Source: UBA6220 sp937870835 (GTDB lineage: Bacteria; Patescibacteriota; Minisyncoccia; Minisyncoccales; Minisyncoccaceae). Taken from it: a stretch of 20,219 nucleotides of DNA. Shown here piece by piece: positions 6,233-12,241 of this stretch. The translations under genes and the position numbers were made by a program. The stretch spans positions 1 through 20,219 of the forward strand of contig DAOLWP010000008.1 in NCBI GenBank assembly GCA_035421265.1, given 5' to 3'. The notes under the pieces were generated by a model. That model did not search any database, was not told the DNA's origin, and saw only the letters and a list, made by a program, of their open reading frames with translations. How positions within the stretch are numbered: position 1 is the first letter of the stretch; every line of letters starts with the position of its first letter.

Positions 6233-6622
6233 ATGGCTCAAACACAAAAAACACAAAAAAATGTAACTAAACCGACGAAGAAAGAAACCTATACTATTGA
6301 CGCAGAGGGAAAAGTTTTAGGTCGTTTGGCGACCGAAATCGTTGTTATTTTAAGAGGGAAAAATAAACCTGATTTTATGCCAAACAAAGATTCAAATAAT
6401 TACGTTGTTGTTAAAAATGTTGATAAGATTAAAATTACTGGCAATAAAATGGACCAAAAAACTTATTTTCATCACACTGGTTATTTGGGGCGAGACCAAC
6501 ACATTTTGATGAGAAGAATTTTTGAGAAAGATCCAACTGAGCTTTTAAGGAAAGCCGTAGCTGGCATGTTGCCAAAGAATCGCTTAAGGGATAAACAATT
6601 AAAACGTTTAAAATTTAAATAA
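6233..6622 (+). CDS. rplM: 50S ribosomal protein L13 (uL13)
   Basis: After a polar N-terminal extension of about 18 residues (MAQTQKTQKNVTKPTKKE), the uL13 core shows YTIDAEGKVLGRLATEI, DFMPNKDSNNYVVVKN, KITGNKMDQKTYFHHTGY and LRKAVAGMLPKNRLRDK. The length of 129 residues is slightly below that of E. coli (142), with a short C-terminus. L13 is an early assembly protein of the 50S subunit. It is paired with rpsI as in most bacteria, but here the pair is joined directly to the rpoA-rplQ operon. Confidence 0.97.
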   Translation: MAQTQKTQKNVTKPTKKETYTIDAEGKVLGRLATEIVVILRGKNKPDFMPNKDSNNYVVVKNVDKIKITGNKMDQKTYFHHTGYLGRDQHILMRRIFEKDPTELLRKAVAGMLPKNRLRDKQLKRLKFK

Positions 6623-6633
6623 TTTTGAATAAT

Positions 6634-7335
6634 ATGACTGAAAAGAAAACTTTAACTAAAGTAACTCCGTCCGTTCAAGGGGATAAAAAGCCGGTTGTTT
6701 CAGCAAAGAAAACCGCGGTGAAAAAAAGCGTAGAATCAAATCCTTCTCCGACGGAAAAAAATAAAAACAAAAAGAAACCAACTTCTAAAAATACTCCTAT
6801 TAAAAAAGATGTTGAATCTATAGCAGTTTTAGAAGAAGTAAAAAATAATTTAAGTTCAGTTAATTTAGCCGAGGTTGGTAATTCATTAGACAAAGCTAAT
6901 GAGGATAATTTCGTTTTTGATGAATCTAAATATGACGAAAATAGTCCGAATTATTTTGAAGCCACTGGCCGTCGCAAAACTGCAGTTGCTCGAGTTAGAT
7001 TATATATGCAAGGAGACAAAACTATTACTGTTAATGGTAAAAATATAGCTGATTATTTTCCAACTTTAATTTTACAGAATGTAGCCACTTCAGCTTTAGA
7101 TAAGATGAGATTAGGTGGGCGTTTTAAGATTACGGTTGTTGTTCAAGGGGGAGGGATTAATGCTCAAGCCGAAGCGATTAGGCATGGTATTGCGAGAGCA
7201 TTAGTTGTTTTTAATCCAGAATATCGAAAACGTTTGCGTAAGGCAGGCTTTTTAACTCGTGATTCGCGAATGAAAGAAAGGAAAAAATTTGGATTAAAGC
7301 GAGCTCGCCGAGCACCACAATGGAGCAAGCGTTAA
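6634..7335 (+). CDS. rpsI: 30S ribosomal protein S9 (uS9) with ~106-residue N-terminal extension
   Basis: The C-terminal 127 residues are a complete uS9: YFEATGRRKTAVARVRLY, ITVNGKNIADYFP, GGGINAQAEAIRHGIARAL, FLTRDSRMKERKKFGLKRAR, ending PQWSKR. The C-terminal Lys-Arg tail reaches the P-site tRNA in known ribosomes. In front lies an extension of about 106 residues: first Lys/Thr/Ser/Pro-rich and probably disordered (about 1-60), then acidic and partly helical (about 61-105). E. coli S9 has 130 residues in total. The frame is also open from a TTG at 6625, but the ATG at 6634 is preferred. The gene is the last of the operon, and a clear terminator follows 12 bases after the stop. Confidence 0.95.
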   Translation: MTEKKTLTKVTPSVQGDKKPVVSAKKTAVKKSVESNPSPTEKNKNKKKPTSKNTPIKKDVESIAVLEEVKNNLSSVNLAEVGNSLDKANEDNFVFDESKYDENSPNYFEATGRRKTAVARVRLYMQGDKTITVNGKNIADYFPTLILQNVATSALDKMRLGGRFKITVVVQGGGINAQAEAIRHGIARALVVFNPEYRKRLRKAGFLTRDSRMKERKKFGLKRARRAPQWSKR

Positions 7336-7347
7336 ATTTTTAAAACA

Positions 7348-7373
7348 AAAAAAGAGGGAACAACCTCTTTTTT
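7348..7373 (+). terminator. Rho-independent terminator of the ribosomal operon
   Basis: AAAAAAGAGG (7348-7357) pairs with CCTCTTTTTT (7364-7373) around the loop GAACAA. The T-tract is part of the descending arm. Because the arms are A-rich and T-rich, it could also stop transcription from the other strand. Confidence 0.9.
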
Positions 7374-7387
7374 AGTTTATGGTTGTA

Positions 7388-7416
7388 TTGACAAAAAACT
7401 AAAAATAGTTTAATAT
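7388..7416 (+). promoter_or_regulatory. promoter of the small possible HTH gene
   Basis: TTGACA (7388-7393) and TAATAT (7411-7416) are 17 bases apart. A TATTAT at 7414-7419 is a second -10 choice. The element TAAAAATAGT (7400-7409) and the following ATATTATA also occur in the next gene's promoter at 7860-7869 and 7872-7879. Confidence 0.75.
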
Positions 7417-7423
7417 TATAACG

Positions 7424-7435
7424 TCGCTTCGGCGA
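7424..7435 (+). promoter_or_regulatory. UUCG-loop hairpin at the predicted 5' end of the mRNA
   Basis: TCGC, TTCG and GCGA form a four-base-pair stem closed by a stable C(UUCG)G tetraloop, with a further G-U pair possible outside. It begins at or next to the predicted transcription start, just before the start codon region, and is G+C-rich in an A/T-rich setting. It may protect the 5' end or affect initiation. Confidence 0.5.
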
Positions 7436-7449
7436 TAGTGGTGAAAAAA

Positions 7450-7797
7450 ATGAAAGAAAAAAATATATCTATTCCAGTAGTATTAAAAATGCTCGGCATT
7501 GAATTTTCTGAGCTTAAAGAATTGATAAGGAGAGGAAAGTTAGAGGTGAGATATGTACCGATATCTCATTTCACAACTGAGCCAATGATTACAGAACAGA
7601 GTTTTTTAAGATATGAACATCAAATGAGGCAAAATTCTAAAAAAACTGAAAATATTGCTTCAGTAGCCTCAGTAGATACTAAGGAACGTCAAACTATTTC
7701 AAGACTGCCAATGTATAATAGACCGTTTGACGAAAAAAATATAGTTCCTTTGCAATATTTTTATTGTATAAATAACGGAAAAATAGAAAAATTTTAG
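7450..7797 (+). CDS. small protein with possible N-terminal helix-turn-helix, unknown function
   Basis: The 115-residue product is not assigned to a family. Residues 6-35, with ISIPVVLKMLGI and FSELKELIRRGKLEV, have the look of a MerR/excisionase-type winged helix in which a first helix is followed by a turn and a second helix; this is pattern judgement only. The middle is polar (QNSKKTENIASVASVDTKE) and probably a linker. The C-terminus (about 85-115) has aromatic and basic residues. The frame is open from GTG codons at 7438 and 7441. The ATG at 7450 is chosen because no ribosome-binding site favours the others. The gene has its own promoter and terminator. Its promoter resembles that of the neighbouring Nudix gene, so the two may respond to the same signal. 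Confidence 0.6.
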   Translation: MKEKNISIPVVLKMLGIEFSELKELIRRGKLEVRYVPISHFTTEPMITEQSFLRYEHQMRQNSKKTENIASVASVDTKERQTISRLPMYNRPFDEKNIVPLQYFYCINNGKIEKF

Positions 7798-7811
7798 CTC
7801 TTTTTTATCAA

Positions 7812-7840
7812 AACCATTCCTTTTGTGGATGGTTGTTTTT
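7812..7840 (+). terminator. Rho-independent terminator
   Basis: AACCAT-T-CC (7812-7820) pairs with GGATGGTT (7827-7834), with one bulged T, around the loop TTTTGT. A T-rich run follows directly (7836-7840 and onward). It closes the single-gene unit of the small possible HTH protein. Confidence 0.85.
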
Positions 7841-7848
7841 ATTTAAAT

Positions 7849-7878
7849 TTGACAAAATTTAAAAATAGTATATATTAT
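7849..7878 (+). promoter_or_regulatory. promoter of the Nudix gene
   Basis: TTGACA (7849-7854) is followed after 18 bases by TATTAT (7873-7878). The spacer carries TAAAAATAGT (7860-7869), as in the promoter at 7388. The predicted start is near 7885, giving a leader of about 33 bases that contains a Shine-Dalgarno sequence. Confidence 0.8.
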
Positions 7879-7904
7879 AGTTAGTCCAATAATTAACTAT
7901 TGTT

Positions 7905-7910
7905 GGAGGA
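7905..7910 (+). promoter_or_regulatory. strong Shine-Dalgarno sequence that fixes the Nudix start
   Basis: GGAGGA stands seven bases before the ATG at 7918. This decides against the in-frame TTG at 7900, which lies upstream of it. It is the only strong Shine-Dalgarno sequence in the window. Confidence 0.85.
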
Positions 7911-7917
7911 AGAAAAA

Positions 7918-8433
7918 ATGATTGCTCATCCCACTATTGGGGTCTTTGCAGGTATCTTTAACCGCGAAGGTTGTATTCTCTTAAAAAGAAGAGAAAAAGA
8001 TGAATCTCTGCCGGGAGATTGGGATCTTCCGGGGGGAGGCGTAGAAGAAGAGAAAAACGTTAAAGCTCTTGATGAAAGGGTTATTGGCGATGAACTTCGA
8101 AGAGAAGTAGAAGAGGAAATAGGTATTATCTTGCCTCCTCTTCAATCAATGCAGGCTATGTACCCGGCAGTTATCAGCGGAGGCGAGGACTGGGCTTTCG
8201 GTATCCCTATCGGGATTATTAACGAAAAGCCAAGAAAAGGAGAGTGGAGGTATTTTTCCCCGGCCGAATTAGAGGATTTGGCTCGCCAGCCAGAAGGCAA
8301 TCGTCTTGTGGGTGGTCCCGGTAAACGTATGCATCGGTTGGCTCTTCAGATGTTGGCTTCCCGCGATTGTCCGAATGAGGAATACCGTCGCATTGCCAGG
8401 AGATTGCTAAATAAATATCAAAGCAAGCTTTAG
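7918..8433 (+). CDS. Nudix hydrolase
   Basis: The 171-residue protein shows the Nudix fold from the start: TIGVFAGIFNREGCILLKRR, then WDLPGGGVEEE (35-45) and the catalytic helix RREVEEEIGI (61-70), which supplies the metal-binding glutamates of REUxEExGU. Between the GGG turn and REVEEE there are about eight more residues than in the standard 23-residue box (KNVKALDERVIGDEL), so the box is stretched. Substrate cannot be told from sequence; Nudix enzymes cleave nucleoside diphosphate-linked compounds. The gene has its own promoter, a strong Shine-Dalgarno sequence and a terminator. Its base composition is richer in G+C than its neighbours and it uses codons such as CGT, GGC and CTT more often. 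Both points fit a later acquisition. Confidence 0.9.
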   Translation: MIAHPTIGVFAGIFNREGCILLKRREKDESLPGDWDLPGGGVEEEKNVKALDERVIGDELRREVEEEIGIILPPLQSMQAMYPAVISGGEDWAFGIPIGIINEKPRKGEWRYFSPAELEDLARQPEGNRLVGGPGKRMHRLALQMLASRDCPNEEYRRIARRLLNKYQSKL

Positions 8434-8442
8434 TTCTTTTTT

Positions 8443-8480
8443 GGGTCTGTTTTCTAAAAATTTAGAACCAGGCCCTTTTT
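8443..8480 (+). terminator. Rho-independent terminator after the Nudix gene
   Basis: GGGTCTG and TCTAAA in the left arm (8443-8457) pair with TTTAGAACCAGGCCC (8461-8475) through a stem of about 15 bp with a few G-U pairs. A run of T begins at 8476 and continues through a T-rich stretch. Confidence 0.85.
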
Positions 8481-8501
8481 ATTTTTTTATTTTAGGATAA
8501 A

Positions 8502-8511
8502 ATATAATCAA
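8502..8511 (+). promoter_or_regulatory. extended -10 motif before the MFS gene
   Basis: ATATAATCAA contains TATAAT at 8503-8508, identical to the motif at 447-456. The predicted start is near 8515, so the mRNA leader before the ATG at 8524 would be only about nine bases, with no room for a Shine-Dalgarno sequence. No good -35 box is seen. Confidence 0.5.
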
Positions 8512-8523
8512 AATAAACCTTAG

Positions 8524-9699
8524 ATGACCTTAGTCATTCAATCAAAACCCGAAACTATTACTCGAGACACGAGCTTGTCTCATTTTTTGTTAATGTTTGG
8601 CTATAAATTATTTTCTTTGTATTTTCCTCTTTATTTAGTAGCAAATAATTTTTCCTTGTCCCAAGTAGGTTATACTAATTTTTTAATTTATTTGCCAATC
8701 GCTCTTTTTGCTCCTGTGGTTGGTTTTCTTAATCATAAAATTAATCCAGCTATTTTAATGGTATTGGGAATTTTAGGCTATGCCAGTTATTCAATCGGAA
8801 TGATTTTATTTCCCAATCTTATTGTTTTTTATATTTTACAAATAATTTTAGGAATTTCAGGGGCTTTATTTTTTGTTAGTTCCCGAGCAGCGCTTATGGG
8901 CGCAAAATTAAAGAATCCCGATGGTTCTTTTGGTTGGTTTTATTCAGCTGCTAATTATGGCGATGCTTTTGCCCCGGCCTTAGGAGCATTTTTAATTTGG
9001 AAATTTGGATTTACAGGCGTATTTACAGCCGCGGCAATAATTCAAGTTACAGCAGCAATATATTGCTTTTTATCATTAAGAAAATCTCAAGTTGAACAAG
9101 TTGATAATATCCCCTTAAAAGAAAGTTTGAATAATTATAGTAGAGTTGTCCAAACCATGGGAACGAAAAAATCTTGGCTGTTTATTGGGGTTGCTTTTTT
9201 AATTTTAATTTTGGGAGGGTTTAATAATACCTTTTTTCCATTATTCTTAAAAAGTTTAGGATGGAGCCAAAACAAAATTTTAATTTTTAGTTCCAGTCTT
9301 TCTATTATTTTTTTACCATTGTCGGTTTGGGTAATTAAAATTATTAGCCAGCGAAGAAGCGAAGTCAACTTTTCCTTAGGGGCTAAAATTGTTGGCGTTT
9401 TTTCAGTTATATTGGGTATTTTGGCTAATTATCTTAATGCAGTTTGTATGTTTTTTATAAGATTAGGCAATAATATAGGAGGGTTAATGGCGAGTTCGGG
9501 CCGAAGCGGTTTAATGGCCGCGAATCTTAAAGAATATCCGAAAGAGTCGGCAGCAGTGGATACTATTTTTTCTCCTTTTGCCACTGCTTTTGGCGCTTTG
9601 TTTGGAGGGTGGCTTGTCTCTGCTTTTGGATATCCTTTTATTTTTATTAGTTTGGGCTCTTTTATTTTTGGTTTTGCTTTTTTGCTAAAAGAAAATTAA
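8524..9699 (+). CDS. major facilitator superfamily transporter
   Basis: The 391-residue protein has about 12 hydrophobic segments in two groups of six, separated by a polar loop near residues 185-215 (LRKSQVEQVDNIPLKESLNN). The size and layout fit an MFS secondary carrier of the plasma membrane. Loop 2-3 has only a degenerate form of the MFS motif A (GFLNHKINPAI), and the second half has a related region around SQRRSEVN. The substrate is unknown; drug-efflux-like and sugar-transporter-like members both fit. The gene is a single unit, starting with a very short leader and ending at a bidirectional terminator shared with the convergent gene. Confidence 0.85.
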   Translation: MTLVIQSKPETITRDTSLSHFLLMFGYKLFSLYFPLYLVANNFSLSQVGYTNFLIYLPIALFAPVVGFLNHKINPAILMVLGILGYASYSIGMILFPNLIVFYILQIILGISGALFFVSSRAALMGAKLKNPDGSFGWFYSAANYGDAFAPALGAFLIWKFGFTGVFTAAAIIQVTAAIYCFLSLRKSQVEQVDNIPLKESLNNYSRVVQTMGTKKSWLFIGVAFLILILGGFNNTFFPLFLKSLGWSQNKILIFSSSLSIIFLPLSVWVIKIISQRRSEVNFSLGAKIVGVFSVILGILANYLNAVCMFFIRLGNNIGGLMASSGRSGLMAANLKEYPKESAAVDTIFSPFATAFGALFGGWLVSAFGYPFIFISLGSFIFGFAFLLKEN

Positions 9700-9713
9700 A
9701 ATTTATTTAATGA

Positions 9714-9756
9714 AAACAATAAAAACTGCTTAATTAGAAAAGCATTTTTATTGTTT
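9714..9756. terminator. bidirectional terminator between convergent genes
   Basis: The left arm at 9714-9731 (AAACAATAAAAACTGCTT) pairs with the right arm at 9740-9756 (AAGCATTTTTATTGTTT) with one bulge, around an eight-base loop. The A-rich left side and T-rich right side provide a U-tract on either strand. It serves both the MFS gene on the plus strand and the PEGA gene on the minus strand. Confidence 0.85.
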
Positions 9757-9768
9757 AAGTTAATATTT

Positions 9769-11127
9769 TTAAGGAATTAATTTTGGGGATACTAAGAGAT
9801 TTCCATTAGAAAGCAAATAAAGTTTTTTGTCTTTTTGGCTAAACCAAACCTGAGTAATGTTAGTTGGTTCAAGCGCAAATTCATTCATTTTACCACGATT
9901 GTCTATTTCGCTTATTATAGCTTGTCCGTTTTCATTTATTCTGACAAAATAATCTCCACCAATCCAATCTAAATCATTAATTTTTTCATAATTTACTAAA
10001 AGAATAAGAGTATTGGCTTTGACAAAGAAAGGGCTTTCGTAATCTTTCAAAAAGTAAAGCCAGACCTGCGAATCGTTATAAAAGAGCAGTTTTTCATAAA
10101 AATCAACATAGTGAAGCGGGGTTTTTGAATCAATCAATTTATTTATAGTTTTATTTTCATCTAATACATAAAGATTAGATTGGTTTTCTAAGATAAAAAT
10201 TTTACCCCAATATATAAAAATATCATAAGCGCTATTTTCTTTAAGGGGAAGGCTTTGTTTGGAGAGTTCTTCGGAATTATTAGTGATTAAATTTTTTCTG
10301 AATAAAGAATTGTTTTGAAGAAAATACAAACTTTCACCATCTATGACGAAGGATTGAATTGGTTCATATAAAACAAGTGTTGCTTTTTGTAAATCCAGAG
10401 TTTCTTTATATAATTTTTTTCCAAGGTCATAATAAATAATATTATTAGAATAAAAAGATAATTTTTCCATTGTTTTATCTAAATTTTTTAAGTCAATAAG
10501 CTCAGTTGTTTCTTTGTTCAAAGGCAATAAATAAAATTTAATTTTATTTGTTTTTTTCTCAGTTGCTTTTATAATAATTTGGTTTGAGTCTTTAGACATT
10601 ATTACATCTAAAATTTGATTTATATTTTTAGCTGCGTTTTCTAAAATAATAGTTTTTTGTCCATTTTCAAAAACATAGATTTGATTTTGAGAATTTATGG
10701 CTATGATTTTATTTTGTCCGGGAAATGTATAAATTTTATTTAATTCATTTTCAACTAAAGTGAAATTAATTTTTTCTGGGAATAAGATAATGTAAGCTTG
10801 AGTAACCATTTTTTCTTTAACCAAAAGATTTTTTTCCCAAGAAACAAATTCTGGTTTTTTAACTTTAATAAGATGTTCTTTGGGGATAAGATTTTGGACT
10901 AAAAAATCATAAGATAAAAATTGATTAGTTTTATTATTATATTTTTCATCAATATAAATTTCAGCGCCCGGTTCAGATGTTTTTATATAAATTCCTCCCG
11001 TTTTCAAAATTTCATATTTTTGAAAATCAAATCTATAACCCTGAGAATATAAAAGGATAAGAGGAGCAATAATTATAAAAATAATTGCCAAAGTTATAAA
11101 AAGGATAGTTTTTGTTTTATTGTTCAT
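9769..11127 (-). CDS. membrane-anchored PEGA-domain protein with beta-propeller-like C-terminal region
   Basis: The 452-residue protein begins with a short basic segment and a transmembrane anchor (about 7-28, TILFITLAIIFIIIAPLILL). A PEGA-like domain follows (about 42-115): GGIYIKTSEPGAEIYIDEKY, then LIPKEHLIKVKKPEFVSWEK. PEGA domains are found in surface proteins. The remaining 330 or so residues are repeated beta-strand units with patterns such as NKIIAINSQNQIYVFENG, ESLYFLQNNSLFRKN, GKIFILENQSNLYVLDEN and KKLYLLSNGNLLVSP, which suggests a TolB/WD40-like propeller. The protein is probably outside the membrane and may bind the wall or surface polymers; that is inference. It is divergent from mreB1 through an overlapping promoter pair. 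Confidence 0.8.
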   Translation of the reverse strand: MNNKTKTILFITLAIIFIIIAPLILLYSQGYRFDFQKYEILKTGGIYIKTSEPGAEIYIDEKYNNKTNQFLSYDFLVQNLIPKEHLIKVKKPEFVSWEKNLLVKEKMVTQAYIILFPEKINFTLVENELNKIYTFPGQNKIIAINSQNQIYVFENGQKTIILENAAKNINQILDVIMSKDSNQIIIKATEKKTNKIKFYLLPLNKETTELIDLKNLDKTMEKLSFYSNNIIYYDLGKKLYKETLDLQKATLVLYEPIQSFVIDGESLYFLQNNSLFRKNLITNNSEELSKQSLPLKENSAYDIFIYWGKIFILENQSNLYVLDENKTINKLIDSKTPLHYVDFYEKLLFYNDSQVWLYFLKDYESPFFVKANTLILLVNYEKINDLDWIGGDYFVRINENGQAIISEIDNRGKMNEFALEPTNITQVWFSQKDKKLYLLSNGNLLVSPKLIP

Positions 11128-11150
11128 AGTTTGATAATTTTTATAATAAT

Positions 11151-11179
11151 ATTTTAGCGCAAAACTTAAGACTTTACAA
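11151..11179 (-). promoter_or_regulatory. minus-strand promoter of the PEGA gene
   Basis: Read on the minus strand, TTGTAA (11179-11174) and TAAAAT (11156-11151) are 17 bases apart. The predicted start is near 11144, about 17 bases before the start codon. Its -35 box overlaps that of the opposite promoter by five bases. Confidence 0.6.
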
Positions 11180-11201
11180 TCTGCTTTTTATTAGTTAAAA
11201 T
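11173..11201 (+). promoter_or_regulatory. plus-strand promoter of the mreB1-murA gene string
   Basis: TTTACA (11173-11178) and TAAAAT (11196-11201) are 17 bases apart. The start is predicted near 11208, 20 bases before the mreB1 ATG. The two divergent promoters share the bases 11174-11178. Confidence 0.65.
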
Positions 11202-11227
11202 AAAAACATATTAAATTAATTATTTAT

Positions 11228-12229
11228 ATGAAAATTGGAATTGATTTAGGAACAAAAAATTCGCTTGTTTTTGTGCCCAACAAGGGCATTGTTTTGAGTG
11301 AGCCAACCGTAGTGGCAGTATCGTTAATAGATAATAAAGTTTTGGCAGTTGGTCAAGCAGCCAAGGAAATGATTGGTCGCACCCCTGATTCTATTCAAGT
11401 ATATCGCCCCTTGAAAGAGGGTGTCATTGCAGATTATCGTACTACTCAGGCAATTTTGAAACATTTTATTACAAAGGTAAATACTGGTTTAAATAAATTT
11501 TTTAAACCCGAATTATTAATTGGGGTACCGGCGGGAATATCTTCTACAGAAAAAAGAGCGGTTGTTGAATCTGGTTTAGCGGCGGGAGCGAAAGATGTTT
11601 TTTTAGCGAACGAACCAGTTTTATCAGCAATTGGCGCTGGTATTCCTATAAATTCTTCTTCAGGACATTTAATTGTAGATATTGGCGGAGGCACTACGGA
11701 AGTGGCTGTTATTTCTTTGGGAAGCATTGTTTATTTTCAATCTTTAAGAGTAGCTGGTGATAAATTAGATGTCGCTGTAACTGAGTTTATTAAAGAAAAA
11801 TATAATTTAGCAATTGGAGAGCAAACAGCCGAAGAGGTTAAAATTAAAATTGGAACAGCTTTACCAGAAAAAGAACCAAAGTATATGGAAATTCGGGGTA
11901 GGGATTTAATTTTAGGGTTGCCTAAAAATATTAAAATTAGCAGTAATGAAATTTGTTATGCTATTAGTGAACCATTAAAAGAAATAATTCAATGTATTAA
12001 AAATGTTTTGCGCGAAACTCCACCCGAGCTTTCGGCTGATATAATGGATAAAGGAATGGTTATTGCTGGTGGAGGGGCTTGTTTAAAAAATATCGCTGCT
12101 TTAATTTCTCAATCTACAGGCGTGCCAAGCTTTATTGCTGATGATTCTCTACAATGTGTAGCCAAAGGCACTGGCGCAGTTTTAGATAATTTAGAGATTT
12201 ATAAAAAAAGCATAATGACTAAAAAATAA
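11228..12229 (+). CDS. mreB: MreB/Mbl-type actin homologue, paralogue 1 (no N-terminal amphipathic helix)
   Basis: MreB polymerises into filaments on the inner membrane face that guide wall synthesis. The 333-residue protein has the actin-ATPase motifs: phosphate-1 DLGT (6-9), the catalytic-region EP (129-130), phosphate-2 DIGGGTTE (151-158) and the adenosine motif IAGGGA near residue 280. It begins directly at MKIGIDLGT, so the amphipathic N-terminal helix found in many MreBs and in the second copy is absent. The stretch NEPVLSAIGAG differs from the DEPMAATIGA of the second copy. A second paralogue closes the gene string at 18834. A shared exact 26-base tract (11678-11703 and 19326-19351) encodes the phosphate-2 motif. 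murA follows after 12 bases. Confidence 0.93.
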   Translation: MKIGIDLGTKNSLVFVPNKGIVLSEPTVVAVSLIDNKVLAVGQAAKEMIGRTPDSIQVYRPLKEGVIADYRTTQAILKHFITKVNTGLNKFFKPELLIGVPAGISSTEKRAVVESGLAAGAKDVFLANEPVLSAIGAGIPINSSSGHLIVDIGGGTTEVAVISLGSIVYFQSLRVAGDKLDVAVTEFIKEKYNLAIGEQTAEEVKIKIGTALPEKEPKYMEIRGRDLILGLPKNIKISSNEICYAISEPLKEIIQCIKNVLRETPPELSADIMDKGMVIAGGGACLKNIAALISQSTGVPSFIADDSLQCVAKGTGAVLDNLEIYKKSIMTKK

Positions 12230-12241
12230 TTTTTAATTTTT

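Noticed and set aside
6625..6633. TTG start for rpsI (and similarly TTG at 3030 for infA and TTG at 7900 for the Nudix gene)
   Set aside because: An ATG lies 6-18 bases downstream in each case, and for the Nudix gene the Shine-Dalgarno sequence lies after the TTG.
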